Source: Rhodococcus rhodochrous (lineage in GTDB: Bacteria; Actinomycetota; Actinomycetes; Mycobacteriales; Mycobacteriaceae). Taken from it: a DNA stretch of 64,000 nucleotides. Each line of letters starts with the position of its first letter. Within the stretch, counting starts at the first letter, position 1. Made by a program: the position numbers and the translations under genes. A model generated the notes under the pieces. It was not told the DNA's origin. It was given only the letters and a program-made list of their open reading frames with translations, and did not search any database. Of this stretch, positions 9,607-18,160 are shown in pieces. The stretch covers positions 3,596,001-3,660,000 of the forward strand of contig NZ_CP027557.1 in NCBI RefSeq assembly GCF_014854695.1, written 5' to 3'.

Positions 9607-11391
9607 ATGGCACTTCGAAAGTCGCTGTCGCGTCGGCGGATTCTCGCCGGCGTCTTCGCCCCCACCGCGCTCGGAGTCGTGGCAGCGGCCGCGATCGTGC
9701 TTCCGCAACAGGACACCCCCACCGTTGCCGACCCGTATCTCGCCGGCCTGGCGAAGACCACCGAATGTCACGACATGGTCAGCCTGGGCATCGGTGGTCG
9801 CGGCGACATCCCTCGCGACGAGTCGAAGATGCTCGTCGACGAGAACGGCAACCGCCTTCCTGCCGCCCAGCAGGGCGCCTACAGCAGCCACTGGGTCGAG
9901 CCGGTCATCAGCGCACCGCTCGAGAACCACGAGGCCGGCGAGGGCTACGCCGCCATCTACATCGAGTACCCGGCCGACCTCGCCAGCTACGAGAACGCCG
10001 TGAACAAGGGTGCCGAGAACACCATCGAGGTCATGAAGGCCATCCGGCGGTCCTGCCCGGACACCCAGTTCGCCATCGTCGGCTTCAGCGAGGGCGCCGA
10101 CGTCGCGCGCCGTGCCGCGATGGAGATCGGTGCGCAGGAGCAGGGCGAGGACGGTTCCTGGGACATCATCGATCCCGGTGCCGTCAGCGGCGTGGTCATC
10201 CTCTCCGACGCAGGCCGCGAGGCCGGAGAAGGCTTCTTCCCCGGCGCGGAGAACGGCGCGAACCCCGACGGCTTCGATCGCCCCTACCAGCCGGGCGGCG
10301 ACCCCGTCCCGGGCCGCGGCGTCCTCCCCGACACGAACGGCGGTTTCGGTCATCTCGCCGGCAAGGTCGCGTCGTTCTGCTCCGAGGGCGACTTCACGTG
10401 CTCGGCACCCCAGAACATCGCGCTGATCGAACTGCTCGCGAACGTGGGCCGTCAGGTCAACGGCGACGCCCTGGAACGCGAGGGTCTCACCCCCGCGACC
10501 GGCGCCGACCTGGCCCAGGTCGTCGGCCGGGTCGCGCTGCTCGCCCTCGCCGACATCTCGGCGAATCCGGACTGGATGCGGTCCGACGAGACCTTCCTCG
10601 AGGTGCTGATCAAGGTCTCCGACCCGAGCTACGATCCCGCCGCCGCCCGCCCCACCACGCCTGTGGCTGCCGACGCCGACTCCGGCGCCACCGGTGGTGA
10701 GGACGGTGCCGAGGCGCCCATCCCCGCAGAGCGTCTGTCGAACCTCGCGTACCTGCCGGAGAAGATCGTCAAGGAGGTCGTCGGGTTCATCCGGAGCAAC
10801 GAGAACACCCTCGCGGTGGTGCTCGCCGACCCGTACGACCAGACCTTCGGCTACAACGAAGAGACCCGAGACCACTACGGTCACCACTTCGACTACTGGG
10901 ACGACGACATCGACGGCAAGGGCACGTCCACCGTCGAGTACGCCGCCGCTTGGCTCGAGCACCTGGCCCGCGAGGCCAAGGAGGGCAAGAAGGTGGATCC
11001 GAAGAAGGTCGACCAGGCCGCGGTGCTCATGATCGCCGAGGAGACGGCGAAGGCCGAGACCGCCGAGGCGTCCACCACGCCGGGGACCTCGCCGTCCTCG
11101 ACCGTGACCGACGATGCGACGGTCGCCGACAGCAGCGTGCCCGCCCCCGTCGACGGCGCCCCGGCTCCCGCAGGCGACCCCGCTGCACCGGTGGCCCCGC
11201 CGGCACCCGAAGCGGGCGTGGCAGCCACGCCCACCCCGGTGACCACCACGGCTCCGGTCCCCACCCCGTCGGAGACCACGACTCCGGCCACGGGCGAGAC
11301 CACCACGGGCGCCGGGTCGACCACCTCCTCCGGAACGCCCACGACGACCGTCGCCCCGACGACGACCACGTCGCCGGCACCGGCCGCCTGA
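9607..11391 (+). CDS. Secreted cutinase-like serine hydrolase with long C-terminal extension
   Basis: A 594-residue exported protein. The N-terminus has SRRRIL followed by a hydrophobic stretch (residues about 14-32), compatible with a Tat-type signal. The nucleophile motif GFSEG places the serine at residue 161, and paired cysteines (C54, C150 and the FCSEGDFTC pair) match the cutinase disulfide pattern, with the Asp of that loop as the likely acid. Typical cutinases are about 220 residues. Here a second, charged domain (about 340-480) and an A/T/P-rich tail of about 110 residues follow. No histidine is found at the usual position after the second disulfide, so activity is uncertain. It may act on cell-envelope or external esters. 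Confidence 0.8.
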   Translation: MALRKSLSRRRILAGVFAPTALGVVAAAAIVLPQQDTPTVADPYLAGLAKTTECHDMVSLGIGGRGDIPRDESKMLVDENGNRLPAAQQGAYSSHWVEPVISAPLENHEAGEGYAAIYIEYPADLASYENAVNKGAENTIEVMKAIRRSCPDTQFAIVGFSEGADVARRAAMEIGAQEQGEDGSWDIIDPGAVSGVVILSDAGREAGEGFFPGAENGANPDGFDRPYQPGGDPVPGRGVLPDTNGGFGHLAGKVASFCSEGDFTCSAPQNIALIELLANVGRQVNGDALEREGLTPATGADLAQVVGRVALLALADISANPDWMRSDETFLEVLIKVSDPSYDPAAARPTTPVAADADSGATGGEDGAEAPIPAERLSNLAYLPEKIVKEVVGFIRSNENTLAVVLADPYDQTFGYNEETRDHYGHHFDYWDDDIDGKGTSTVEYAAAWLEHLAREAKEGKKVDPKKVDQAAVLMIAEETAKAETAEASTTPGTSPSSTVTDDATVADSSVPAPVDGAPAPAGDPAAPVAPPAPEAGVAATPTPVTTTAPVPTPSETTTPATGETTTGAGSTTSSGTPTTTVAPTTTTSPAPAA

Positions 11392-11430
11392 CCGTCCTCG
11401 ACGGGCCACCCGACGACCGAGAACTCGGCG

Positions 11431-12708
11431 TCAGCCCGCGGCGCGGACCCCGGCCTCTGCACCGAGAGCCGCAGCCTCACCGCGAGTGCTGACGCCGAGT
11501 TTTCGTAGTACGCCGGCCACGTGGAACTTCACCGTCGACTCGCTCACGCCGAGGCGTTCGGCAATGACGCGGTTGCGCCGTCCGGCCACGAGATGTTCGA
11601 GGACCTCGATCTCCCGGGGCGCGAGCGCGGCGAGCGCATCGAGCGCGGGGCCGTCCGTCGCGGCGATCGGCAGGTCGAGCGGGAAGCTCATCGCGATCCG
11701 TGTCCCCCAACCGGGCGTCGACTCGGATTCGATTCCACCACCGAGGGTTTCGACGCGGTCGCGGAGCTGGCGTTCGAGTTCGACGACGTCGATCTCGCCG
11801 TGGCCGTCGTCGCGCACGTCCACCAGCAGGGTCGAGTCGTCGCAGGTCCACGCGACGCGCACCCGCGTCGCGTCGGCCTGACCGGACATCGCCAGCACCG
11901 CGCCCCGGGCGATCGCGCGGGCCGCGTGTGCGACCTCGCCGGGCAGTCCCCGTCCACCCACTGGCGGAGCGACCATCTGCAGGTCGAGCGGACGGTGCCG
12001 CACCAGATCGCGCAGCTCGCCGTGGAGTCGGGCGAACGCGGTGGTCAGCGCCTCCTCCGCGAGTTCGCGGTGCAGGTCCACCGCCGATCGCAGGCCGATC
12101 AGGGCCTCGGTCGCCGTCTCCCGCGCCGTGGTCCGGGCACGGGTGTCGTCGAGATCCTTCGACCGCAGGGTCGCGAGGATCGTCTCGAGGGTCACGGCAT
12201 GGGATTCGGTGAGCTCGGCGACGGTGCGGGCCCGTTCCGCGGAGGCGGCCCGCGATTCCGCGAGATAGGCCGGGCTGGCGGTGTGCACCTGCAACCGGAT
12301 GCCGGTGGCGACCACGCCGAATGCCGCCCGCACGAGATCGAGGGCCGCGGAGGTGGCCCGGCCCCCGCGCGGCACGAGCACCAGGAGCGTGTCGGTGCCG
12401 TCGAGGATCGCGCACACCTCACGATCGCGACCGGCGAGACGGAAGCTGCCGCGGCGGATCTCCCCCGCGGCGAGTTCGTTCCGCACCCGATCCAGCTCGG
12501 CGATGGTCACCCGGTCGACGATCGACGGGTCGCCGGCCACCTTCCGCGGCCGGCCGGTGCATTCCCTCGTGAAGATCACCAGGGCGCTGTGCGGAGCGAG
12601 GTCGTCGACATAGGTGGAGAATCGCTGCGCGATCTCCGCGAGCGGACCGGTGAGGACGTCGCGCAGCTCGGCGATCAGGACCTCAGGGCGACGGGCAGCG
12701 GGACTCAC
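11431..12708 (-). CDS. LuxR-type regulator with histidine-kinase-like ATPase domain
   Basis: A 425-residue protein that carries, on one chain, a GAF-like N-terminal region, a degenerate histidine-kinase ATPase region (N-box-like EVAHAARAIARG, then DVRDDGHG and GGGIESESTPGWGTRI) and a LuxR/NarL helix-turn-helix at the C-terminus (LAPREIEVLEHLVAGRRNR, SESTVKFHVAGVLRKLG). No clear phosphoacceptor H-box or receiver domain is visible. It could sense a ligand or nucleotide directly and bind DNA, bypassing phosphotransfer. Convergent with the cutinase gene and divergent from the acyl-CoA-synthetase-like gene. Confidence 0.8.
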   Translation of the reverse strand: MSPAARRPEVLIAELRDVLTGPLAEIAQRFSTYVDDLAPHSALVIFTRECTGRPRKVAGDPSIVDRVTIAELDRVRNELAAGEIRRGSFRLAGRDREVCAILDGTDTLLVLVPRGGRATSAALDLVRAAFGVVATGIRLQVHTASPAYLAESRAASAERARTVAELTESHAVTLETILATLRSKDLDDTRARTTARETATEALIGLRSAVDLHRELAEEALTTAFARLHGELRDLVRHRPLDLQMVAPPVGGRGLPGEVAHAARAIARGAVLAMSGQADATRVRVAWTCDDSTLLVDVRDDGHGEIDVVELERQLRDRVETLGGGIESESTPGWGTRIAMSFPLDLPIAATDGPALDALAALAPREIEVLEHLVAGRRNRVIAERLGVSESTVKFHVAGVLRKLGVSTRGEAAALGAEAGVRAAG

Positions 12709-12875
12709 GTGCCCACGATATCGGCGTCCACCTGCGCCCTCCCGGAGGAGCCCCGGCCCCAGCCGACGCGTGCATCGCGTACTGCGCCACTTCGGCCCCT
12801 CGGACCCCGACCGGCGGTAACATTCCGACCACTGGGGCGACTTCGATTCCTCGTCCGTGGGAGGTGCTGCGAACA

Positions 12876-14453
12876 GTGGCGGACCCCCGCTCGACGACGG
12901 GCACCGCGACCGCGATCGACGGTCGCGACGGGTTCCCCGCGACCGTGCCCGGTCTGCTGCTCGACCGGGTGTCCCGCTCCCCCGACTCCGTCGCCTACCT
13001 GCGTCCGGACGGTGAACGGTGGCGACCTTCGACGTGGACGGACGTACGACGGGAGGTCTTCGACCTCGCGGCGGGACTGATCGGCCGGGGTGTGGAAGCC
13101 GGATCGCGGGTCGCGATCTGCGCGACGACCTGTTATCGGACCGTCGTCGCCGACCTCGCGATCGCGTGCGCGGGCGGTGCCACCGTCCCGATCTACCCGG
13201 CGACCCGCGACGACGAGGTGCGGTCGCAGATCCGGCGTGCGCACGCCGTCCTCACCGTCGCCGACCGGCCCGTCGCCGTCACCGACATCCTGGGCATCGA
13301 CGGACTCGACGAGCTCGCCGCCGAAGGTCGTCGTCTGCTGCGCACCGACCCCGACGTCGTCGAGCGACGGATCGCTGCGCTGTCCCCGGACGACGAGGCC
13401 GCGCTGATCTACACGGCGTGCGAGGACGGCCGCACCAAGGGCGCGTGCCTGACCCACCGAGGCACGACCTACGGTGCCCGTGCCATCGCGCAGACCGGCA
13501 TGATCTCCTCGTCCGACCGTCAGTTGCTGTGGTTGCCGCTCGCGCACGTCTTCGGGCGGTCGTTGCTGCTCATGGCCATGCACACAGGTGTGAGCACCGC
13601 CGTCGACGGTCGCGCCGACCGGGTCACCGCGAATCTGCGGACGGTCCGGCCGACCTTCCTGGGATCGGTCCCGCACGTGCTCGAGAAGGTCGCCCGGCTG
13701 GAACGGGACGAGCTCGGAGGTCGGCTCCGCTTCGTCATCTCCGGATCGGCGCGGCTGTCCGAGGCGGTCGCCCGGCGGTTCGAGCAACTCGGTGTACCGG
13801 TGCTCGAGTGTTACGGAATCACGGAGACGTCGGGACCGTCGTGCGCGAACCTGCTCGGCGCGCACCGCCCCGGCACGGTCGGCCGGCCGCTGCGCGGCAC
13901 GGAGGTCCGGATCGCCGATACCGGCGAACTCCTCATCCGGAGTCCCGGAGTGATGACCGGGTACCACGACGATCCCGCGGAGAGCGCCGCCGCGCTCGAC
14001 GCCGACGGCTGGTTCCACACGGGCGATCTCGCCGAGATCGACGCCGACGGATTCGTCGTCGTGACCGGTCACCGCAAGGACACCTTCAAGACCAGCACCG
14101 GAAAGTACGTCGGCCCCACCGCGCTCGCCGACCGCTGGCGGCGGGTGTGTCCGGGCAGCGAACTCGTCGTGGCCGGGGAGCTGCGCCCGTACTGCGTCGG
14201 CCTCGTGTTCACCACCGCGCCGGAGTCGGTCGTCGCGGCCGCGCTGGAGCAGCTCGACGCCCGCTCGGATCCGTGGGAACGCATCCGTCGTTTCGTCACG
14301 GTGAGCGCGCCGCCGGAGGCCGACGATCTCGACCCGACCGGGCGTCCGATCCGGGATCGCGTGCTCGCCCGGTACGCCCGTCTCGTCGACGAGATGTACG
14401 CGAACGGTCGTCGCGCGGGCCAGGACGGGTCGCGGCAGTCGAATGCCGTCTGA
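12876..14453 (+). CDS. AMP-binding acyl-CoA synthetase-like protein with altered P-loop
   Basis: A 525-residue member of the adenylate-forming superfamily, closest in layout to long-chain acyl-CoA synthetases. ECYGITETSG, GWFHTGDLAEIDADGF and a C-terminal hinge (TGHRKDTFKTSTGKY) are present. The phosphate-binding motif, normally TSGTTGxPKG, reads TACEDGRTKG at residues about 180-189, retaining only the threonine, one glycine and the KG end. GTG at 12876 was preferred over GTG at 12864 because the GGGAGG Shine-Dalgarno (12859-12864) sits 11 bases before it. The product may be a weak or non-adenylating relative. Confidence 0.8.
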   Translation: MADPRSTTGTATAIDGRDGFPATVPGLLLDRVSRSPDSVAYLRPDGERWRPSTWTDVRREVFDLAAGLIGRGVEAGSRVAICATTCYRTVVADLAIACAGGATVPIYPATRDDEVRSQIRRAHAVLTVADRPVAVTDILGIDGLDELAAEGRRLLRTDPDVVERRIAALSPDDEAALIYTACEDGRTKGACLTHRGTTYGARAIAQTGMISSSDRQLLWLPLAHVFGRSLLLMAMHTGVSTAVDGRADRVTANLRTVRPTFLGSVPHVLEKVARLERDELGGRLRFVISGSARLSEAVARRFEQLGVPVLECYGITETSGPSCANLLGAHRPGTVGRPLRGTEVRIADTGELLIRSPGVMTGYHDDPAESAAALDADGWFHTGDLAEIDADGFVVVTGHRKDTFKTSTGKYVGPTALADRWRRVCPGSELVVAGELRPYCVGLVFTTAPESVVAAALEQLDARSDPWERIRRFVTVSAPPEADDLDPTGRPIRDRVLARYARLVDEMYANGRRAGQDGSRQSNAV

Positions 14454-14455
14454 AG

Positions 14456-14469
14456 TAAGGTTCGCCTAA
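14456..14469 (+). promoter_or_regulatory. Iron-box-like site (IdeR/DtxR family)
   Basis: TAAGGTTCGCCTAA matches 12 of 14 bases of the left part of the consensus TTAGGTTAGGCTAACCTAA (as I recall it); the right end matches poorly. It lies about 75 bases before a siderophore-interacting protein gene, where an iron-responsive operator is expected. Confidence 0.5.
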
Positions 14470-14542
14470 ACGCAGGTCACCGCGCGGCCGGAAAGACCGG
14501 TCGTTCCGCCGTCCACGATCCCCTGCCGAGGAGAACGCACCC

Positions 14543-16387
14543 ATGGCCCGTAGTCTTCGCCCCATCGAGGTCTTCCCGATCACCACCCGGTACCTGAAGG
14601 TGCTCCGCGTGACGGACGTGAGCCCCGGGATGCGGCGGGTGACCCTCGGGGGCGAACAGTTGCAGGCGCACGTCGCGTCGAACGGATTCCCGGTGGAGGC
14701 GTTCCGGTCCGACGGTGTGGACGACGAGTTCAAGTTGATGTTCAAGCATCCCGAACTCGACGAGGCCCTCGGCCCCACCCAGGCCGACGGCGTGGTGAAC
14801 TGGCCGCGCGATCCGAAGCTGCTCATGCGCACCTACACCGTCCGGCGCTGGGATCCGGTCGCCGGCGAGATCGACGTGGACTTCGTGCGCCACGGCGTGG
14901 GTCCCGCGTCGAGCTGGTCGTACCGTGCGGAGCCCGGTGAGACGATCCAGATCGCCGGACCGAAGTCGTCGGCCGGACACCCGCAGGGCGTGGACTGGAC
15001 GCTCGTGGCGGGCGACGAGACGGCGCTGCCTGCCATCGGGCGCTGGCTCGAGAACTGGCCCGCGGGTGCACGCGGCCGGATCTTCGTCGAGATCGCCGAC
15101 GACTCGCATCGGCAGGATCTTCCCGTTCCCGACGGGGTGGAGCTGACCTGGCTGAGCCGCGACGGCGCCGAGCCGGGCACGACGACCCTGTTGTTCGATG
15201 CCCTCCGGGCCGCCGAGTGGTGGGAGGGCACGGTCTTCGCGTGGGTGGCCGGTGAGGCCCTCACGCTCACCCCCATCCGGCGGTGGCTGCGGAACGAGAA
15301 GGGTCTGCCCAAGGAACAGGTGGAGGTCACCGGATACTGGCGTCGTCAGGAGGTCTCGGTCTCGGAAACCGACGCCTCCCTGCCCGATTTCGAGGCGACC
15401 GAGGACGAACGCGACCGCTTCGACGAACTGGCCGAGATCGCACCGGGTTTCGCGCTGCGGGTCGCAGCGACCATCGGACTGGCGACGGCCTTCGACGCGT
15501 CGCCGCGCACCCTCGACGAGCTCGTGGCCAAGACCGGGACCGACCGCACCGGTCTGGGCAAACTGCTCCGTTATCTCGTCGCCGTGGGGGTGGCCGAGGA
15601 TCTCGGCGAGGGCCGGTTCCGGCTCACCGGCGTCGGCCGTGAACTCGAGGACGACCACCACATCGAGGAACTGCGACTCGACGGTGTGCACGCGCAGCGG
15701 GAACTGGCAGGCATGCTCGCGCTCCTCGCCGCCGTCCGCACGGGTCGCGGGGACGACGCGCAGCGGTTCGGGAAGAGCTTCGCGCAGCGCGTCGCGGACG
15801 ACACCGCTCTGCTGACGGACCGGTACGAGCAGGAGGCCGAGATGGCCGTCTACTTCGCCGGTGCCCTCGCGGCGAAGGTGCCTTCTGACGTGTCGACGAT
15901 CGTGGTCTCCGGTGAGGCGGCCGGTTCCTATGCCCACGCCCTCGTCACGGCGAATCGGTCGGCACGGGCGACCGTGGTGGCCGCGCCGTCGGAGATCAAG
16001 GTCCTGCGTCGCGTCCACGGCGAGCACGAGCGCGTCGGCTATACGCCGGGCAGCATGCTCGAAGCCCGGCCCGAGCCGGTTGACGCGGTGCTGCTGAGCG
16101 GGCGGTTGAACGAACTGCCCGAGGCCGACGCCGTGCACGTGCTGCAGCAGGCGGCGGCCGGACTGAAGCCGGGCGGCCGGATCCTCGTCTTCGGCAATGT
16201 GCTCGACGACGTCGCCCGTGAGCACGACTACGAGGACGATCTCATCGACTTCGCACTCACCGGTGGCGGTGGTCGTACGCACGAGGACCACGTGGCACTG
16301 TTCGAGGCGGCCGGCCTCGCGGAACCCGAGCGCACGACGGTGGGCTGGGGCATGACGCTGTACACGTCCACCAGCTCGGCGGGCTGA
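14543..16387 (+). CDS. Siderophore-interacting protein fused to methyltransferase-like domain
   Basis: A 614-residue fusion. Residues 1 to about 285 are a SIP/ViuB flavoprotein: a ferredoxin-reductase-like barrel with the FAD motif RTYTVRRWD, a nucleotide-binding segment (TLVAGDETALPAIGRWLE) and C-terminal VTGYWRR. It would reduce ferric siderophores in the cytoplasm to release iron. Residues about 290-614 resemble class I O-methyltransferases with a winged-helix dimerisation region (RTLDELVAKTGTD) and a Rossmann-like part, but the glycine-rich SAM loop reads VVSGEAAGSY rather than a clear GxGxG. GAGGAGA before the ATG supports the start. An iron-box-like site lies upstream. The role of the second domain is unknown. 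Confidence 0.85.
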   Translation: MARSLRPIEVFPITTRYLKVLRVTDVSPGMRRVTLGGEQLQAHVASNGFPVEAFRSDGVDDEFKLMFKHPELDEALGPTQADGVVNWPRDPKLLMRTYTVRRWDPVAGEIDVDFVRHGVGPASSWSYRAEPGETIQIAGPKSSAGHPQGVDWTLVAGDETALPAIGRWLENWPAGARGRIFVEIADDSHRQDLPVPDGVELTWLSRDGAEPGTTTLLFDALRAAEWWEGTVFAWVAGEALTLTPIRRWLRNEKGLPKEQVEVTGYWRRQEVSVSETDASLPDFEATEDERDRFDELAEIAPGFALRVAATIGLATAFDASPRTLDELVAKTGTDRTGLGKLLRYLVAVGVAEDLGEGRFRLTGVGRELEDDHHIEELRLDGVHAQRELAGMLALLAAVRTGRGDDAQRFGKSFAQRVADDTALLTDRYEQEAEMAVYFAGALAAKVPSDVSTIVVSGEAAGSYAHALVTANRSARATVVAAPSEIKVLRRVHGEHERVGYTPGSMLEARPEPVDAVLLSGRLNELPEADAVHVLQQAAAGLKPGGRILVFGNVLDDVAREHDYEDDLIDFALTGGGGRTHEDHVALFEAAGLAEPERTTVGWGMTLYTSTSSAG

Positions 16388-16487
16388 GATCGTGAGAATG
16401 CAGCGGCCTCGCGACGCACGGGGCCGCTGCAGAACGACGAGAAGAGCTGCTGCGAGGAGTTTCCCGCGAGGAATGTCTTCCGAAGGG

Positions 16488-16560
16488 TGGAGCTAAGGGG
16501 ACTCGAACCCCTGACCCCCACACTGCCAGTGTGGTGCGCTACCAGCTGCGCCATAGCCCC
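16488..16560 (-). tRNA. tRNA-Ala (GGC), copy 1
   Basis: On the minus strand a 73-nt cloverleaf starts GGGGCTATGGCGC and has anticodon loop CTGGCAG (anticodon GGC) and T-loop GGTTCGAGTCC. The acceptor stem has the G3:U70 pair that defines alanine identity, with discriminator A. CCA is not encoded. Confidence 0.97.
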
Positions 16561-16633
16561 TTGCACGGCCCTGACGGGGACCGCCACCGAAGACTACAGG
16601 CGAGAGCGTGAACTCCCGCCTGTAGCGATCTTG

Positions 16634-16706
16634 TGGAGCTAAGGGGACTCGAACCCCTGACCCCCACACTGCCAGTGTGGTGCGCTACCAGCTGCGCCAT
16701 AGCCCC
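16634..16706 (-). tRNA. tRNA-Ala (GGC), copy 2
   Basis: Identical over all 73 bases to the copy at 16488-16560 and separated from it by 73 bases. Being upstream on the minus strand it probably heads a two-tRNA transcript. Same anticodon GGC and G3:U70 pair. Confidence 0.97.
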
Positions 16707-16807
16707 GTATTCGGTTGTACCGTCGCGCTCCGGTGACCCCTTCGCGCTGAAAGAAAACTACACCATCGCGCTCGACGCCAACAAATCGGCTGGTAGACGG
16801 CGTGACT

Positions 16808-16843
16808 GTGGCGGGGGCACGCACCGTGTGCGGCCCCCGCCAC
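16808..16843 (-). terminator. Terminator of the MFS-MauE-DsbA operon
   Basis: An 11-bp GC stem (GTGGCGGGGGC at 16808-16818, complement at 16833-16843) with an inner CGCAC/GTGCG stem. It begins 9 bases beyond the dsbA-like stop on the minus strand. No strong T-run. Confidence 0.6.
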
Positions 16844-16851
16844 CGCTCCGT

Positions 16852-17601
16852 CTATCCGACGAGTTCGGTCACCCAGTTCTCGTTGCCGAGGGCGTCGATG
16901 ACGGTTCCCTCGTACACGACGGCCGGAGTGCCGGCCGCTCCGGTCGTCGCGAGCAGCCGGCGTCCCGCCTCCGCGTCGGCCGAGGCCTGCTCGATCCGGG
17001 CGCCGTCGGTGATGCACTGCGCGACGTCCTCGGAGGCACCCGCGTCGCGCGCCATCTGCGCGAGACCCGCGTTGTCGATGTCACCGTCGCCACCCTCGGC
17101 CGGCTGGTTGTCGGGCGACAGCAACGCGTCGTGGAATGCGGAGAACGCGCGGGCGTCCCCGCTCTCGGCGACGCACTGTGCCGCCGCCACCGCGCGGGTC
17201 GAGTAGTCGCCGCTGCTCGACGCCCGGTCGAGGAAGGCGAGCATCCGGTACCGGATCGCCAGCTGCCCGTCGTCGATCGCCTGGGCGAGCTCCTGTGAGT
17301 GCTTGTGTTCGAGTTCGGCGCAGTACGGGCACAGCGGGTCTTCGAACAGGTCGATGGTCCGCGGGGCGTCGGGGCGGCCCAGCAGGATCGCACCGTCGTC
17401 CTCGATAGACACCTCCACCGCGGCGTTCTGCACGGAGCCGTAACCGTCGTTGCGGGGATCGCCGCTACCCGACGACCACAGGACACCACCGACGACGAGC
17501 GCACCGATCACCAGGATCGCGATGCCGCCGAGAATGTAGGTGAACCTGTTCGACGTCGGCTCCGGTGTGTACTTGCCGGATGAGACCTTCTTCGCGCTCA
17601 C
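16852..17601 (-). CDS. Membrane-anchored DsbA-like thiol-disulfide oxidoreductase
   Basis: A 249-residue thioredoxin-fold protein with one N-terminal membrane segment (residues about 22-45) and an extracytoplasmic domain holding the CPYC active site in FEDPLCPYCAELEHKH, the insertion helical domain, and the cis-proline region GAAGTPAVVYEG. It probably oxidises cysteine pairs in exported proteins. The gene follows a MauE-like gene by 41 bases; the pair suggests MauE re-oxidises or feeds electrons to this protein, as VKOR does in mycobacteria. Confidence 0.9.
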   Translation of the reverse strand: MSAKKVSSGKYTPEPTSNRFTYILGGIAILVIGALVVGGVLWSSGSGDPRNDGYGSVQNAAVEVSIEDDGAILLGRPDAPRTIDLFEDPLCPYCAELEHKHSQELAQAIDDGQLAIRYRMLAFLDRASSSGDYSTRAVAAAQCVAESGDARAFSAFHDALLSPDNQPAEGGDGDIDNAGLAQMARDAGASEDVAQCITDGARIEQASADAEAGRRLLATTGAAGTPAVVYEGTVIDALGNENWVTELVG

Positions 17602-17642
17602 GGATGCTGCCCTCTACTGCTCGTCGATGGGGAAGGACGATC

Positions 17643-18134
17643 TCACTCTGCCATCGACGGCTGAGGGGTCGCTGAGAGGGCAGCCCGTGAACCCGGACCG
17701 AGCGCGAACCAGGTGCGCGGCCGGACGACCAGCCATATCGACATCGCCAGGAAGCCGACGTCGCGGGCGATCTCGATCGCGTAGTCGCGGCCGTCGACGC
17801 CCTCGACCACACCTCCTCCCCCGAAACAGCCGCAATCGATCGACAGGCCGCGCGCCCACGCCGAGGCGATCGCGGCGACGAGCGCGACCAGCCCCAGCGC
17901 GCTGACGAGCGCTGCGGAGCGCGTCGCGAGACCCACGAGCAGGATCGACCCCAGGGCCAGTTCGAGAACGGGGAAGACGGCGGCGAACGGCCGCACCCAG
18001 TCGGTAGGGAAAATCTGGTACGCCCGTACCGCCACGACGGTCTGCGTCGGATCCGAGAACTTCACCCAACCGGAGACGAGCCACACCGCCGCCAGACCGT
18101 ATCGGGCGAGCGTGGAGACGAGACCGACCCACAT
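17643..18134 (-). CDS. MauE/DoxX-family membrane protein
   Basis: A 163-residue protein with four predicted membrane helices and the MauE-type vicinal cysteines in SIDCGCFGGGG at the second external loop. MauE proteins help form disulfides in periplasmic enzymes. ATG at 18134 starts MWVGLVSTLARYG immediately before helix 1; an upstream start would add 32 polar residues. It lies between an MFS transporter gene (26-base gap) and the DsbA-like gene, likely one transcript. Confidence 0.85.
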   Translation of the reverse strand: MWVGLVSTLARYGLAAVWLVSGWVKFSDPTQTVVAVRAYQIFPTDWVRPFAAVFPVLELALGSILLVGLATRSAALVSALGLVALVAAIASAWARGLSIDCGCFGGGGVVEGVDGRDYAIEIARDVGFLAMSIWLVVRPRTWFALGPGSRAALSATPQPSMAE

Positions 18135-18160
18135 ACCGGCGACAGTACCGCTCGGTCGCC

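Noticed and set aside
16488-16706. Duplicated tRNA-Ala as the attachment sites of an integrated element
   Set aside because: Only 73 bases lie between the copies and no integrase is nearby.
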